Of a DNA stretch of 64,000 nt, positions 38,451-46,975 are shown one piece after another. The stretch is from positions 62,001 to 126,000 of the forward strand of contig NZ_JACHJQ010000014.1 of the NCBI RefSeq assembly GCF_014203735.1. The letters are read 5' to 3'. This DNA is from Actinophytocola algeriensis (GTDB lineage Bacteria > Actinomycetota > Actinomycetes > Mycobacteriales > Pseudonocardiaceae). Each line of letters begins with the position of its first letter. Within the stretch, counting starts at the first letter, position 1. The notes under the pieces were generated by a model. It was given only the letters and a program-made list of their open reading frames with translations. It did not search any database and was not told where the DNA came from. Both the position numbers and the translations under genes were made by a program.

Positions 38451-39086
38451 GTGGCAAGACAGGAACGCGCGGAACGAACCCGGAACGCGATCCTCGACGC
38501 GGCAGCGGCCGTGTTCGACGAGTTCGGCTTCAACGGGGCCAGCCTGTCCGACATCCTCGCGAAGGCGGGGGTCACGAAGGGCGCGCTGTACTTCCACTTC
38601 TCCTCGAAGGAGGACTTGGCGCACGCGCTGGTGAGCGAACAGTCCATCGTGGGCCAGTCCCTGCCGACCGAGCCGCCAACCGGCATCCAGACCGCCATCG
38701 ACCTCTGCCACGACATGGCGAACTCGTTGCGCTCCAGCGTCCGCGTCCGGGCCGGCATCCGCCTCGTGATCGAGACCGGCACCTTCGCCGACCCCGCGCC
38801 GGACGCCTACGCGGACTGGATCCGGACAGTGCGCGACTACATGGTGGCCGCCCAGGAACGCGGCGACCTCAAGGCCGACCTCGACCCGTACGTCATCGCC
38901 CGCTGGGTGATCGCGTCGTTCACGGGGATCCAGATCTCCTCGCAGGTGCTGTCCGGCCGCGAGGACATCCACGAGCGGGTGACGGAGATGTGGCGCATCG
39001 CCCTGCCGGGTCTCGTTCCCCCGAGACGCGTGGCCCGCTTCGTCCCGGCGGGCACGGCCGGTTACGGCGCCAAGGACATCGCCTGA
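38451..39086 (+). CDS. Gamma-butyrolactone receptor-like TetR regulator (second copy)
   Basis: 211 residues with the strongest ArpA/ScbR match in the window: RTRNAILDAAAAVFDEFGFNGASL, then AKAGVTKGALYFHFSSKEDLA. Start is GTG 38451 behind GGAGGCTGGA. The C-terminal domain (to about 195) is the usual ligand-binding fold, with QVLSGREDIHERV near the end. The upstream ARE suggests autoregulation. No AfsA-type synthase gene lies in the window. Confidence 0.92.
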   Translation: MARQERAERTRNAILDAAAAVFDEFGFNGASLSDILAKAGVTKGALYFHFSSKEDLAHALVSEQSIVGQSLPTEPPTGIQTAIDLCHDMANSLRSSVRVRAGIRLVIETGTFADPAPDAYADWIRTVRDYMVAAQERGDLKADLDPYVIARWVIASFTGIQISSQVLSGREDIHERVTEMWRIALPGLVPPRRVARFVPAGTAGYGAKDIA

Positions 39087-39090
39087 TCCT

Positions 39091-39132
39091 GGGGCCGGGT
39101 GCCACGCTTCGTGGTGGCGCGCACCCGGCCCC
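39091..39132. terminator. Hairpin after the second receptor gene
   Basis: Perfect 12-bp arms GGGGCCGGGTGC (39091-39102) and complement (39121-39132), loop of 18 nt. It lies between convergent genes. Confidence 0.8.
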
Positions 39133-39159
39133 CGTGTCCGGTCACGGCTCGCAGGCGGT

Positions 39160-39822
39160 TCAGCCCTCGACCACGGCGAGCGCGAAACCGTCGTAGCCCT
39201 TGTCGCCGACCGTCTGGACCATCGTCGCCGACACCCGGGGGTCCTTCGCCAGCAGCGAACCCAGCTGGCGAGTGCCGACGACGGACGGATCGGTGCTGGT
39301 CGCGTCGACCACCTGACCGCTGCGGACCACGTTGTCGACGATGATCACGCTGCCCGGCCGCGAGTGGTCGAGCGCCCATTCGACGTACCGCGGGTTGTTG
39401 ACCTTGTCGGCGTCGATGAAGAACAGGTCGAACGGGGCCTCGCCGGCGATCGCGGGCAGGGAGTCGAGCGCGGCGCCGACCTTCACCTCGACGCGGTCGG
39501 CGAGACCGGCGGCCGCGATGTTCGCCGTCGCGACCTCCGCGTGCAGCGGCTCGTACTCGAGCGTGATCAGCTTGCCGTCCCGCGGCAGCGCGCGGGCCAG
39601 CCAGATGGTGCTGTAGCCGGCGAGGGTGCCGATCTCGAGGATCTTGCGCGCGCCGTGGACGCGGGCGATCAGGTGCAGCAACTTGCCCTGGGTCGGCGAG
39701 ACCGCGATCTGCGGCAGCCCGGCTTTGTCGCTCGCCGCCAGCGCGTTGTCCAGTGCGTCGTCCGCGCCGATCAGCAGGCCGGAGATGTAGTCGTCGACTT
39801 CGGTCCACACGCGTTGTGTCAT
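39160..39822 (-). CDS. SAM-dependent O-methyltransferase (class I, CCoAOMT-like)
   Basis: 220 residues. The SAM site KILEIGTLAGYSTIWLARAL and the metal/SAM acidic motif FFIDADKVNNPRYVEWAL plus IIVDNVVRSGQV match the caffeoyl-CoA-type, cation-dependent O-methyltransferases common in actinobacteria. ATG 39822 (MTQRVWTEVDDY) is the conserved N-terminus; a longer form to 39849 would overlap the MarR gene. It follows the MarR gene by 7 bp. Confidence 0.9.
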   Translation of the reverse strand: MTQRVWTEVDDYISGLLIGADDALDNALAASDKAGLPQIAVSPTQGKLLHLIARVHGARKILEIGTLAGYSTIWLARALPRDGKLITLEYEPLHAEVATANIAAAGLADRVEVKVGAALDSLPAIAGEAPFDLFFIDADKVNNPRYVEWALDHSRPGSVIIVDNVVRSGQVVDATSTDPSVVGTRQLGSLLAKDPRVSATMVQTVGDKGYDGFALAVVEG

Positions 39823-39829
39823 GCCGCCA

Positions 39830-40279
39830 TTATTCGCGGTTGAGCTCACGCTCGAACGCGCCGAGCGTGTCGACGAACACGCGCCGCTGCTCGTCGGTGA
39901 GCGGCTCGAGCGCGACCTGCCACGCCTGGGCGGACGCCGACAGCCACGCCTCGACGGCCGCCGTGCGGTCCTCGGCGATGCTCACGATCGTCCGCCGCCG
40001 GTCGGTCTCGTCCTCGCGCCGGACGAGCAGGCCCTTCTTGCTCAGCTCGCTGATCATCAGGCTGACCGTCGCGGGCGCGACCTCGAGGCGGCTGGCCAGC
40101 TCGTTGACCGGCATGGGTCCGTCGAACTGCAGGTACGCGAACAGCGAGAGGTGGCGCGGAGCCAGTGAGAACGACGCCAGCTCCGGCGGGATCGGGGAGC
40201 GTTTGACGCGGCCGACCACCCGCGGGAGGAGCAGCAGGAGGGCGCGCACCGCCTCGGTGAGGCCAAGGCCCGTTGACAT
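39830..40279 (-). CDS. MarR-family regulator
   Basis: 149 residues. Winged-helix core PMPVNELASRLEVAPATVSLMISEL and wing EDETDRRRTIVSI. It is divergent from an MFS exporter gene across a 17-bp palindrome, the usual layout for a repressor of a drug exporter, and is in a unit with an O-methyltransferase. Confidence 0.9.
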   Translation of the reverse strand: MSTGLGLTEAVRALLLLLPRVVGRVKRSPIPPELASFSLAPRHLSLFAYLQFDGPMPVNELASRLEVAPATVSLMISELSKKGLLVRREDETDRRRTIVSIAEDRTAAVEAWLSASAQAWQVALEPLTDEQRRVFVDTLGAFERELNRE

Positions 40280-40299
40280 ACCTTTGTCTTCCTAATAGA

Positions 40300-40316
40300 T
40301 TTGCTTGCAAAGCAAA
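40300..40316. promoter_or_regulatory. 17-bp palindrome, candidate MarR operator
   Basis: TTTGCTTGCAAAGCAAA is a perfect inverted repeat (TTTGCTT/AAGCAAA around GCA) between the divergent marR and MFS genes. It is unusually AT-rich for this genome and also resembles a minimal MarR box. Confidence 0.75.
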
Positions 40317-40341
40317 GTTGTTCCGGCTGGGGAAGGTTACC

Positions 40342-41622
40342 GTGGCGGACCGGTGGGGGTTGGTGGTCGCGGCGAGCCTCGCGATCTTCGTGGCGCAGCT
40401 CGACGCGACGATCGTGAACGTGGCGCTGCCGTCGATCGCCGACGCGGCGGTGGGGCAGTGGGTGGTGCTCGGCTACCTCATGCCGATCATCGGGCTCGCG
40501 TTGTGCGCGGGCCGCTGGGTGGACGCGAGTGATCCGGGTCGGGCGCTTCGGTTGGCGTGCCTGGGTTTCGCGGTATTCACCGTCGCCTGTGGACTGTCGC
40601 CTTCGGTTGGCTGGTTGATCGCGGCGCGGGTCGGGCAGGGAGTGTTCGCCGTGGTGCTGCTGGCGCTCGCGCCGATGCTGACGACGGTCGCGGTCGCGCC
40701 CGCGCGGCGGGCGCGGGCGTTCGGGATCTCGATGCTGTTCGGCACGGCGGGCGGGATGACCGGGCCGGTGCTCGGCGGGTGGCTGGTCGAGTCGTTCGGG
40801 TGGCCCTGGATCTTCTACGTGACCGTGCCGGTGCTGGTGGCGATCGTGGTGCTGTCGAGGCGGTCGCTGCCCGTCGGCGACCGCCTCGCGTGGCCGTCGC
40901 GGCGGTGGCTGGCCGAGGCGGCGACGTTCGGCGGCGGCGCGGCGAGTGTCCTGTTGGGACTGTTGCTGAGCCCGTGGTTACTGGTGGGCGCGGTGTTGCT
41001 GGTGGTGTGGTGGCGGGGCGCGGCGTCGGCGCCGGTGCGGGCGCTGCTGTCGACGAGGGGTGTGCTGGGGCCGCACGTCGCGCTCGTGTTCGTCTACACG
41101 GGACTGTTCCTGGTGACGTTCCTGGTGCCGTTCTTCCTGCGTGATCCCAGTACGGCGGGGCTCGTGCTGCTGGCGTTCCCGGTGTCGGCGCTGGTGACGG
41201 CGTACGGGGCGGGGTTGGTCGCGGACCGGGTGGGGACCAGGGTGGTCGCGCTGTGCGGGGCCGGGGTGATCGCGGCGGGGCTGGCGTCGCTGGTGGTGGC
41301 GACGGCGGCGCCCGAGGACCTCGCGTGGCGGCTGGCGCTGGCAGGGGCCGGGTTCGGGTTGTTCAACGGGCAGGTGCAGGTGTTCCTGATGGGCAACGCG
41401 CCGAGGGAGTGGCTGGGCGTGACGGCGGCGACGTCGAACCTGGTGCGGCAGGTGGGGATCGCGGCCGGGTCGGCGACGGGGGCGGCGCTGTGGTCACTGG
41501 CGGGTGACGCGTCGGCGCTGAGGACGGGCTTCGCGGTGGCACTGGGACTGACGGTGCTGTGCGGCGCGACATTGCTGCGAAGCACTGCGAAACCGCTGGT
41601 CAGCGCGTCCCCAGGACAGTAA
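40342..41622 (+). CDS. MFS drug exporter (DHA2-like)
   Basis: 426 residues, about 12 helices. VAQLDATIVNVALPSIA in helix 1 is the DHA2 signature (LDxTIVNVALP), and the helix 5 motif GGMTGPVLGGWLVESFGWPWIF is motif C of drug:proton antiporters. GTG 40342 has GGGGAAGG upstream. Controlled, probably, by the divergent MarR protein. Substrate unknown. Confidence 0.88.
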   Translation: MADRWGLVVAASLAIFVAQLDATIVNVALPSIADAAVGQWVVLGYLMPIIGLALCAGRWVDASDPGRALRLACLGFAVFTVACGLSPSVGWLIAARVGQGVFAVVLLALAPMLTTVAVAPARRARAFGISMLFGTAGGMTGPVLGGWLVESFGWPWIFYVTVPVLVAIVVLSRRSLPVGDRLAWPSRRWLAEAATFGGGAASVLLGLLLSPWLLVGAVLLVVWWRGAASAPVRALLSTRGVLGPHVALVFVYTGLFLVTFLVPFFLRDPSTAGLVLLAFPVSALVTAYGAGLVADRVGTRVVALCGAGVIAAGLASLVVATAAPEDLAWRLALAGAGFGLFNGQVQVFLMGNAPREWLGVTAATSNLVRQVGIAAGSATGAALWSLAGDASALRTGFAVALGLTVLCGATLLRSTAKPLVSASPGQ

Positions 41623-41624
41623 CC

Positions 41625-41696
41625 AAACCCCCACCCTGTCCCGGGGGCGTCCCGCCTTGCCAGCTTACCGGCTGGGGGCGACAACGGGTGGGGTTT
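41625..41696. terminator. Long-stem structured element after the MFS gene
   Basis: AAACCCCCACCC (41625-41636) pairs with GGGTGGGGTTT (41686-41696) with one bulge. Inside lie a CCAGC/GCTGG hairpin and further GC-rich pairs. It starts 2 bp after the MFS stop. Most likely a terminator, but the size is unusual. Confidence 0.4.
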
Positions 41697-41706
41697 CGGG
41701 TGCGCC

Positions 41707-41734
41707 TGTGGATAACTCGTGCGGCTGTGGATAA
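41707..41734. promoter_or_regulatory. Pair of exact DnaA-box sequences
   Basis: TGTGGATAA (reverse of TTATCCACA) occurs at 41707-41715 and 41726-41734, in the same orientation, 19 bp apart. A weaker third copy follows at 41746. The region is non-coding. Confidence 0.5.
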
Positions 41735-41907
41735 CCGGGATGGCCTGTGGGACAAGGACATCGTCACGTCGAGTGCCGGATGCGCGTTGGCCGGGTGACA
41801 CCCGTTGTTGTGGCAATGCCGGTGGTCACGTAACCGAGGGTGTGGCAAGATCCCACCTGCTCGTCGCGGGGTACGGGTCTGGGTTCCGGTCTTCCGTGGG
41901 GGCGTTC

Positions 41908-44406
41908 ATGCGTGCGGTTCGTTGGTTTGTCGTGCTGGTTCTCGTCCTGACCCTGTTCCCGGTGGGGAACGCCGCCGCACAGGACGCACCGCCCGGCGCG
42001 ACCTACACACCACTGGCCACGCCACAACGGATCCTCGACACGCGTACCCCCGTCGGTGGGCACCAGCGCAAGATCGCGGCCGGGGAGACCGTCGCGCTCG
42101 CCGTGCCGGGGTTGCCCGCCGACGCGACCGCGGTCGTCGTCAACCTCACCGGTACCGGCGGCTCGACGTCGACCTTCCTCAGCATGTTCCCCGACCAGTA
42201 CGCCGGCACATCGACGCTCAACCTCGCCGCGGGTCAGACGGCCGCGGCGGGTGCGTTCGTGACCCTCGGCGCGGACCGGCGGATCCGGGTCCTCAACCGC
42301 AACGGGACGATCGACGCCGTCGTCGACCTCGTCGGGTACTTCGCGAAGGACGGGACCGGGTTCACCACCGCCACGGCCAGCCGGATCCTCGACACGCGGG
42401 CCACGACGGCGATCGGCCCCGGCGCGACCCGCACCCTCGCCGTGCGCGGTGCGGGCGGCGTGCCCGCCGACGCCACGGCCGTGCTGCTGAACGTCACCGG
42501 TGTCGAGCCCACGGCCAGCACCTTCCTGCGCGTCACCCCGGACGGCCAGGCGGGCACCTCCACCGTCAACCTGGCCGCGAACGTCAACCGCGCCAACACG
42601 ACCGTCACGCGGATCGATGCCGACGGCGCGGTCCGGATCACCAACAACAGCGGCAACACCCACGTGCTGGTCGACGTCCTCGGCTGGTTCTCCCCGAGCG
42701 GCACCGGCCGCTACGTGCCGCTCGCCAGCCCGCGGCGCGTGCTCGACACGCGCGAGGGCACCGACGGCCCGATCGCCGCTCGCACCACCCGCCAGGCCTA
42801 CTTCGCCACCGAGGGCGGCGTGCCGAACTTCCCGACCATCGCCACCCTGTTCACCCTCACCGGCGTGCAGCCGACCGCCAGCACCTACCTCACCGCGTGG
42901 GGCTCCGGCACGGCACGGCCGCAGGTCTCCACCCTGAGCGTCGCCGCTCGGGCCACCGTGCCCAACACCGCGGTGGCCGGCGGCACGGCCGTGAACGTGT
43001 ACAACCACGCCGGCTCGTCGCACGCGCTGGTGGACGCGGTCGGCTACTTCTACACGCCGACCCGGCCCGACCCCACCCTGCCGGGCGCGCCGACCATCTC
43101 CTCCGTGCGCAACGACGGCACGCGGGTCTCCCTGAACTGGACCACGCCGGACAACGGCGGCCTGCCGCTCACCGGCTACACGGTCACGCTCCAGCCCGGC
43201 GCCCGCCGCGTCACCGTGCCCGGCTGGCAGAACAGCGCCACCGTCGACGGGCTCACGAGCGGCGGCCGCTACACGCTCACCGTCACCGCCACGAACCTCG
43301 CGGGCGACGGCCCGGCGTCCGCCGCCAAGCAGATCGGCCCGCCGGCCTGGATGACGCGGGTCGACACCACCGCGACCGGCCAGTCCGACCCGGACCCGAG
43401 GTCGTGGCTCGGCGACGTGTCCGCCGACGGGCGGTACGTGCTGCTCTCGGCCCAGACGAACAGCGTGCTGGTGCCCGCCCCGTACCGCACCGCCGAGTCG
43501 CAGGGCAGGTACCAGGTCCGCAAGGACCGGCAGACGGGCGCGGTGGAGATCACCAGCGTCGGGGCCGACGGCGTGCCCGCGCCCTCCGGCTGGTCGGCAC
43601 TGGCGCCGGACAACCGCACGCTGGTGTTCCTCACGACGAGCGGCATCCACGTCCGCGACCTCGTCGCCGGGACCACGCGCACGGTGGTGGCCGAGCGGGG
43701 CACGGGCGGCCACACGCTGAGCGGGAACGGCCGCTGGCTGTACTGGACGTTCCAGCGCACGCTGTACCGGTACGACCTGCAGGCAGGCCAGGCCGAGACG
43801 TTGCTGTCGTGCACGGACCCGGCCACCGGCTGCCACCTCGCCTCCGCGCCGGTGGTCTCCGACGACGGCGCGACCGTGGTGTTCGACTACAGCCCGGCGC
43901 CGGGCACGTCGGCGCGGGCGGCGCTGCTCGACCCCGTGACCAAGGAACTGCGCATGCTGGTCGAGACCGACCACACCGGCGCTCTGGTGCTGAGCGGCGA
44001 CGGCACCACGCTGTTCTACCGGTGCGACAACTGCGGGACGCACACGATCAAGAAGGTCGGCACCGCGCCCGGCTCCACCCCGGTGCCGGTCGGGGAGTGG
44101 TCGCCCGAGTACACCATGACCGTGAGCCCGACCGCGTCGTCGACCGACGGCCGGGTGCTGAGCTACTTCCGCCAGCGCCGCGACGGGTACTGGTTCATCT
44201 CCGCCCCCGGGTACGTACTGGACACAGTGGACGGCCGGGAGGCGATGCTGCCGCAGCTCCGGGAGATCTCCTACCTGCGAGGCCCGGTGATGAGTGCGGA
44301 CGGCAGCACCGCCGTCGCCGAGGAGGACTGCCAGTGGCAGGAGGAGTGCGGGGCCACCGGCGTCTACGCGGTGTCGGTGCCCGAACTCCTCAGTTCTTCG
44401 GGCTGA
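41908..44406 (+). CDS. Large secreted protein: three RILDTR modules, Fn3 and beta-propeller
   Basis: 832 residues from ATG 41908; signal peptide ends near NAAAQ (about 24). Three ~115-residue modules begin [17 protein letters not shown] and SPRRVLDTR (about 35, 158 and 275) and end VDLVGYF, VDVLGWF or VDAVGYF. Then a fibronectin III domain (about 391-480) and a C-terminal half with repeated [13 protein letters not shown]-, [10 protein letters not shown]-, [11 protein letters not shown]-, [10 protein letters not shown]- blades, as in TolB/WD40-like propellers. Function unknown; probably a surface or extracellular binding protein. Confidence 0.8.
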   Translation: MRAVRWFVVLVLVLTLFPVGNAAAQDAPPGATYTPLATPQRILDTRTPVGGHQRKIAAGETVALAVPGLPADATAVVVNLTGTGGSTSTFLSMFPDQYAGTSTLNLAAGQTAAAGAFVTLGADRRIRVLNRNGTIDAVVDLVGYFAKDGTGFTTATASRILDTRATTAIGPGATRTLAVRGAGGVPADATAVLLNVTGVEPTASTFLRVTPDGQAGTSTVNLAANVNRANTTVTRIDADGAVRITNNSGNTHVLVDVLGWFSPSGTGRYVPLASPRRVLDTREGTDGPIAARTTRQAYFATEGGVPNFPTIATLFTLTGVQPTASTYLTAWGSGTARPQVSTLSVAARATVPNTAVAGGTAVNVYNHAGSSHALVDAVGYFYTPTRPDPTLPGAPTISSVRNDGTRVSLNWTTPDNGGLPLTGYTVTLQPGARRVTVPGWQNSATVDGLTSGGRYTLTVTATNLAGDGPASAAKQIGPPAWMTRVDTTATGQSDPDPRSWLGDVSADGRYVLLSAQTNSVLVPAPYRTAESQGRYQVRKDRQTGAVEITSVGADGVPAPSGWSALAPDNRTLVFLTTSGIHVRDLVAGTTRTVVAERGTGGHTLSGNGRWLYWTFQRTLYRYDLQAGQAETLLSCTDPATGCHLASAPVVSDDGATVVFDYSPAPGTSARAALLDPVTKELRMLVETDHTGALVLSGDGTTLFYRCDNCGTHTIKKVGTAPGSTPVPVGEWSPEYTMTVSPTASSTDGRVLSYFRQRRDGYWFISAPGYVLDTVDGREAMLPQLREISYLRGPVMSADGSTAVAEEDCQWQEECGATGVYAVSVPELLSSSG

Positions 44407-44827
44407 GGACGAAGACGGGGATCTCGCGCTCCGTCTTCTTCTGGTAGTTCGCGTAGTCGGGGAACGCCGCCACGGCGATCTCCCACCACCTGGCCTTCTC
44501 GTCACCGGTCACCTCGCGGGCGACCATGTCCTGCTTCTCCGGGCCGTCCTGCAGTTCGACCTCGGGATTGGACTTGACGTTGTAGTACCAGACCGGGTGC
44601 TTCGGGGCACCACCCAGCGAGGCGACGACGGCGTACTCGCCGCCGTTCTCCACGCGCATGAGCGGCGTCTTGCGGATCTTCCCCGACTTGGCGCCCTTCG
44701 TGGTCAGGACGACCACCGGCTTGCCCATCAGCGTCGTGCCGCGGGTGCCGCCGGAACTCTCGTACTCTTCGACCTGGTCGCGGGCCCGGTCGGACGGGCT
44801 CGGTTCGTATTCACCGTGCAGAGGCAT
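44390..44827 (-). CDS. Deazaflavin (F420)-dependent nitroreductase family protein
   Basis: 145 residues, the typical length of the Ddn/Rv3547 family. [25 protein letters not shown] and [24 protein letters not shown] are the signature elements for F420 binding. It reduces substrates with F420H2; the natural target is unknown. The 3' end overlaps the convergent propeller gene by 17 bp. Confidence 0.92.
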   Translation of the reverse strand: MPLHGEYEPSPSDRARDQVEEYESSGGTRGTTLMGKPVVVLTTKGAKSGKIRKTPLMRVENGGEYAVVASLGGAPKHPVWYYNVKSNPEVELQDGPEKQDMVAREVTGDEKARWWEIAVAAFPDYANYQKKTEREIPVFVLSPKN

Positions 44828-44866
44828 GCCTCAAGTCAACACGAATCCGGGCCCGTCCGCAGTCCG

Positions 44867-45895
44867 TCAGATCCGGTCACGCACCCACATGCCCGCGGGC
44901 TTGAGGCGGGACGTGCCCGCGAACGGGCCGCTCGGGCACGTGCCCTCGGTGAACACGGCACCGCTGCGGAAATCGTCCGAGAAGTTCCAGTTCGTCCAGC
45001 TGATCCCCTTCTGCGCGGCCAGGTCCAGGTACCGCTGCGCCATCGCGAAGTCGTTCGGGCCGTCACCCGTGTACTCCTGCGTGCCGAACTCGGTGATGAA
45101 CATCGGGACCCGGTCGGCGGCGCGGGACAGCGCGTTCAGGTACTCGTCGCCGTGCGAGGCCGCGTAGAAGTGGAACGTGTACATGATGTTCGACGCGTTC
45201 ACCGGGTTGTTGACCACTTCGGACTCGTTCGCGCCGTCCGAGACGCCCAGCGACGACCACGCGCGGGTGCCGACGAGGACCGGGGTCTCCGGGTCGATCG
45301 CGCGGATCACCGGGATCAGCTGCTCGGCGTAGCTCTTGATCCGCGACCACGACACGCCGCTCGGCTCGTTCGCGATCTCGTACAGCAGGTTGGTCTTGGT
45401 GCCGTGCCGCCGCGCGATCTCGGAGAAGAACGTCTTGGCCCGCGACAGGTTGTAGTGCGGGTCGCCCGGGTTGAGCATGTGCCAGTCGACGATCGCGTAC
45501 ATGCCGCGCGCGGTCACCTTGTCGATGATCGACGACACCAGGTTCGTGTACCCGGCCGGGTCGGTCTCGTAGCCGCCCTCCTGGACGTACATCGAGATGC
45601 GCATGACCGACGCGCCCCAGTCGCCCGCGAGCGCGTCGAGCGAGGCGTCGTTGACGCACTGGCGGTACCACTGGAGGCCGTGGGTGCTCATGCCGCGCAG
45701 CTGCACGGCCTGGCGGTTCTTGTTGCACAGCTTCACGCCGCACACCTTCAGCTGGCCGTTGGTGGCGGCGAAGGACGCGGTGGCCTCGGCGGCCGCGGGT
45801 GCGGGTTCGGCTGGCGCTGCGGGCGCCGTGCCTGCCGGGACCACGAAACCCGCCGCCAGCAGTGGCAGCAGGAGCGCGGACAGTTTTCTCAACAC
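44867..45895 (-). CDS. Secreted GH5 endoglucanase (cellulase)
   Basis: 342 residues. GTG 45895 is preferred because AAGGAG lies before it and the signal peptide (LRKLSALLLPLLAAGFVVPAG) starts there. GH5 landmarks: STHGLQWY, acid/base Glu in YEIANEPSG (about 175) and nucleophile Glu in MFITEFGTQ (about 267). Pattern fits GH5_2 (cellulase). It is the last gene of the saccharide operon, supplying external oligosaccharides for the ABC importer. Confidence 0.9.
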   Translation of the reverse strand: MLRKLSALLLPLLAAGFVVPAGTAPAAPAEPAPAAAEATASFAATNGQLKVCGVKLCNKNRQAVQLRGMSTHGLQWYRQCVNDASLDALAGDWGASVMRISMYVQEGGYETDPAGYTNLVSSIIDKVTARGMYAIVDWHMLNPGDPHYNLSRAKTFFSEIARRHGTKTNLLYEIANEPSGVSWSRIKSYAEQLIPVIRAIDPETPVLVGTRAWSSLGVSDGANESEVVNNPVNASNIMYTFHFYAASHGDEYLNALSRAADRVPMFITEFGTQEYTGDGPNDFAMAQRYLDLAAQKGISWTNWNFSDDFRSGAVFTEGTCPSGPFAGTSRLKPAGMWVRDRI

Positions 45896-45918
45896 AGGGA
45901 TCTCCTTCTTGGCAGGGG

Positions 45919-46893
45919 TCAAGCGGTGGACCATGTGCGCAGTCGTCCCGCGGCACCCGGCGTCGTGCCGAGTGCGTCGAGACCGAGCAGTGCCGCACCG
46001 ACCACGGGCGGGTCGGTGACGACGGTGATCTCCGCCAGCGGCGTGGCGTCGGCCAGCCGGTCGCGGATCGTGTCGTGCAGCAGTGGGTCGCGGCCGCGGA
46101 GCACGCCGCCGCCGAGCACCACGGTCGCGGGGGACGCGACCAGCTCGAGGCGCCGCAGTGCCGCGATCGCGAGCAGCGCCACCTCCTCTCCTTGTCTGAC
46201 CACAATGGACCGGGCGACCGGGTCGCCCGCGCGGGACGTCGCGAACAGGACCGGGGCCAGCTCACCGAGCCGCGCGCCGATCCCGGGGTCGAGGTGCGCG
46301 GCGGCGGCGACGGCCGTGGCGGACCGCAGCCCGAAGTGCCCGGCGATCGCGCCGGTGAGCGCGGTGGCGGGGCCGCGGCCGTCCTCGGCGCGGGACGCGT
46401 GCCACAGCGCGATCGGGCCCAGGTCGTCGCCGCCGCCCCAGTCGCCGGTGATGGTGCCGAGCGCGGGGAACCGGACCGTGCGGCCGTCGGCGGCGCGGCC
46501 AACGCAGTTGATGCCCGCGCCGCACACGACCGCCACCGCGTCGGGGTCCGGGGTCCCGGCCCGCAGCAACGCGAGCGTGTCGTTGTCCACAAGGGACTTG
46601 TCGGCCCAGCCCGCCGCGGTGACGGCGTCGGCGAGCATGGTCAGCTCGACCGGCAGGTCGGCGCCCGCGAGGTAGACGGCGGCGAGCGCGATCCGGTCCG
46701 CCGACGAGAGCCCCGCGTTGTCGCGGGCCTGTGCCACCAGTGTGTTCAGCCGGTCCATGGCGATGCCGAGACCGCCCGCGGTCTGGTGGTTGCTGCCCGG
46801 GCCGAGGGCGTGGCCGAGCACGGCCCCGGTGTCGTCGCAGACCAGGACCTGGGTCTTGGAGTTGCCGCCGTCGATGGCAAGTAACAAACTCAC
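45919..46893 (-). CDS. BadF/BadG-type kinase (N-acetylglucosamine kinase-like)
   Basis: 324 residues of the ASKHA superfamily. The phosphate 1 motif LLLAIDGGNSKTQVLVCDD is at the N-terminus, followed by GPGSNHQTAGG, and GAGINCVGRAADG and GDWGGGDDLG are the conserved central elements. Family members phosphorylate GlcNAc or glucosamine. GTG start at 46893. Lies between GH4 and GH5 genes, so it may phosphorylate the imported sugar. Confidence 0.88.
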   Translation of the reverse strand: MSLLLAIDGGNSKTQVLVCDDTGAVLGHALGPGSNHQTAGGLGIAMDRLNTLVAQARDNAGLSSADRIALAAVYLAGADLPVELTMLADAVTAAGWADKSLVDNDTLALLRAGTPDPDAVAVVCGAGINCVGRAADGRTVRFPALGTITGDWGGGDDLGPIALWHASRAEDGRGPATALTGAIAGHFGLRSATAVAAAAHLDPGIGARLGELAPVLFATSRAGDPVARSIVVRQGEEVALLAIAALRRLELVASPATVVLGGGVLRGRDPLLHDTIRDRLADATPLAEITVVTDPPVVGAALLGLDALGTTPGAAGRLRTWSTA

Positions 46894-46975
46894 GGCTCCC
46901 CTTCGCAGGCTCCGGGGAGCCGCTCGTGGTCGACCTGTGCTCCCTGATCCGCTCCGCAGGCTCCGCAGGCTCCGC

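Noticed and set aside
41625-41696. Riboswitch (for example ydaO-like) before the secreted propeller gene
   Set aside because: The long stem is real, but I could not match any riboswitch consensus, and it sits 2 bp after the upstream stop, which suits a terminator.
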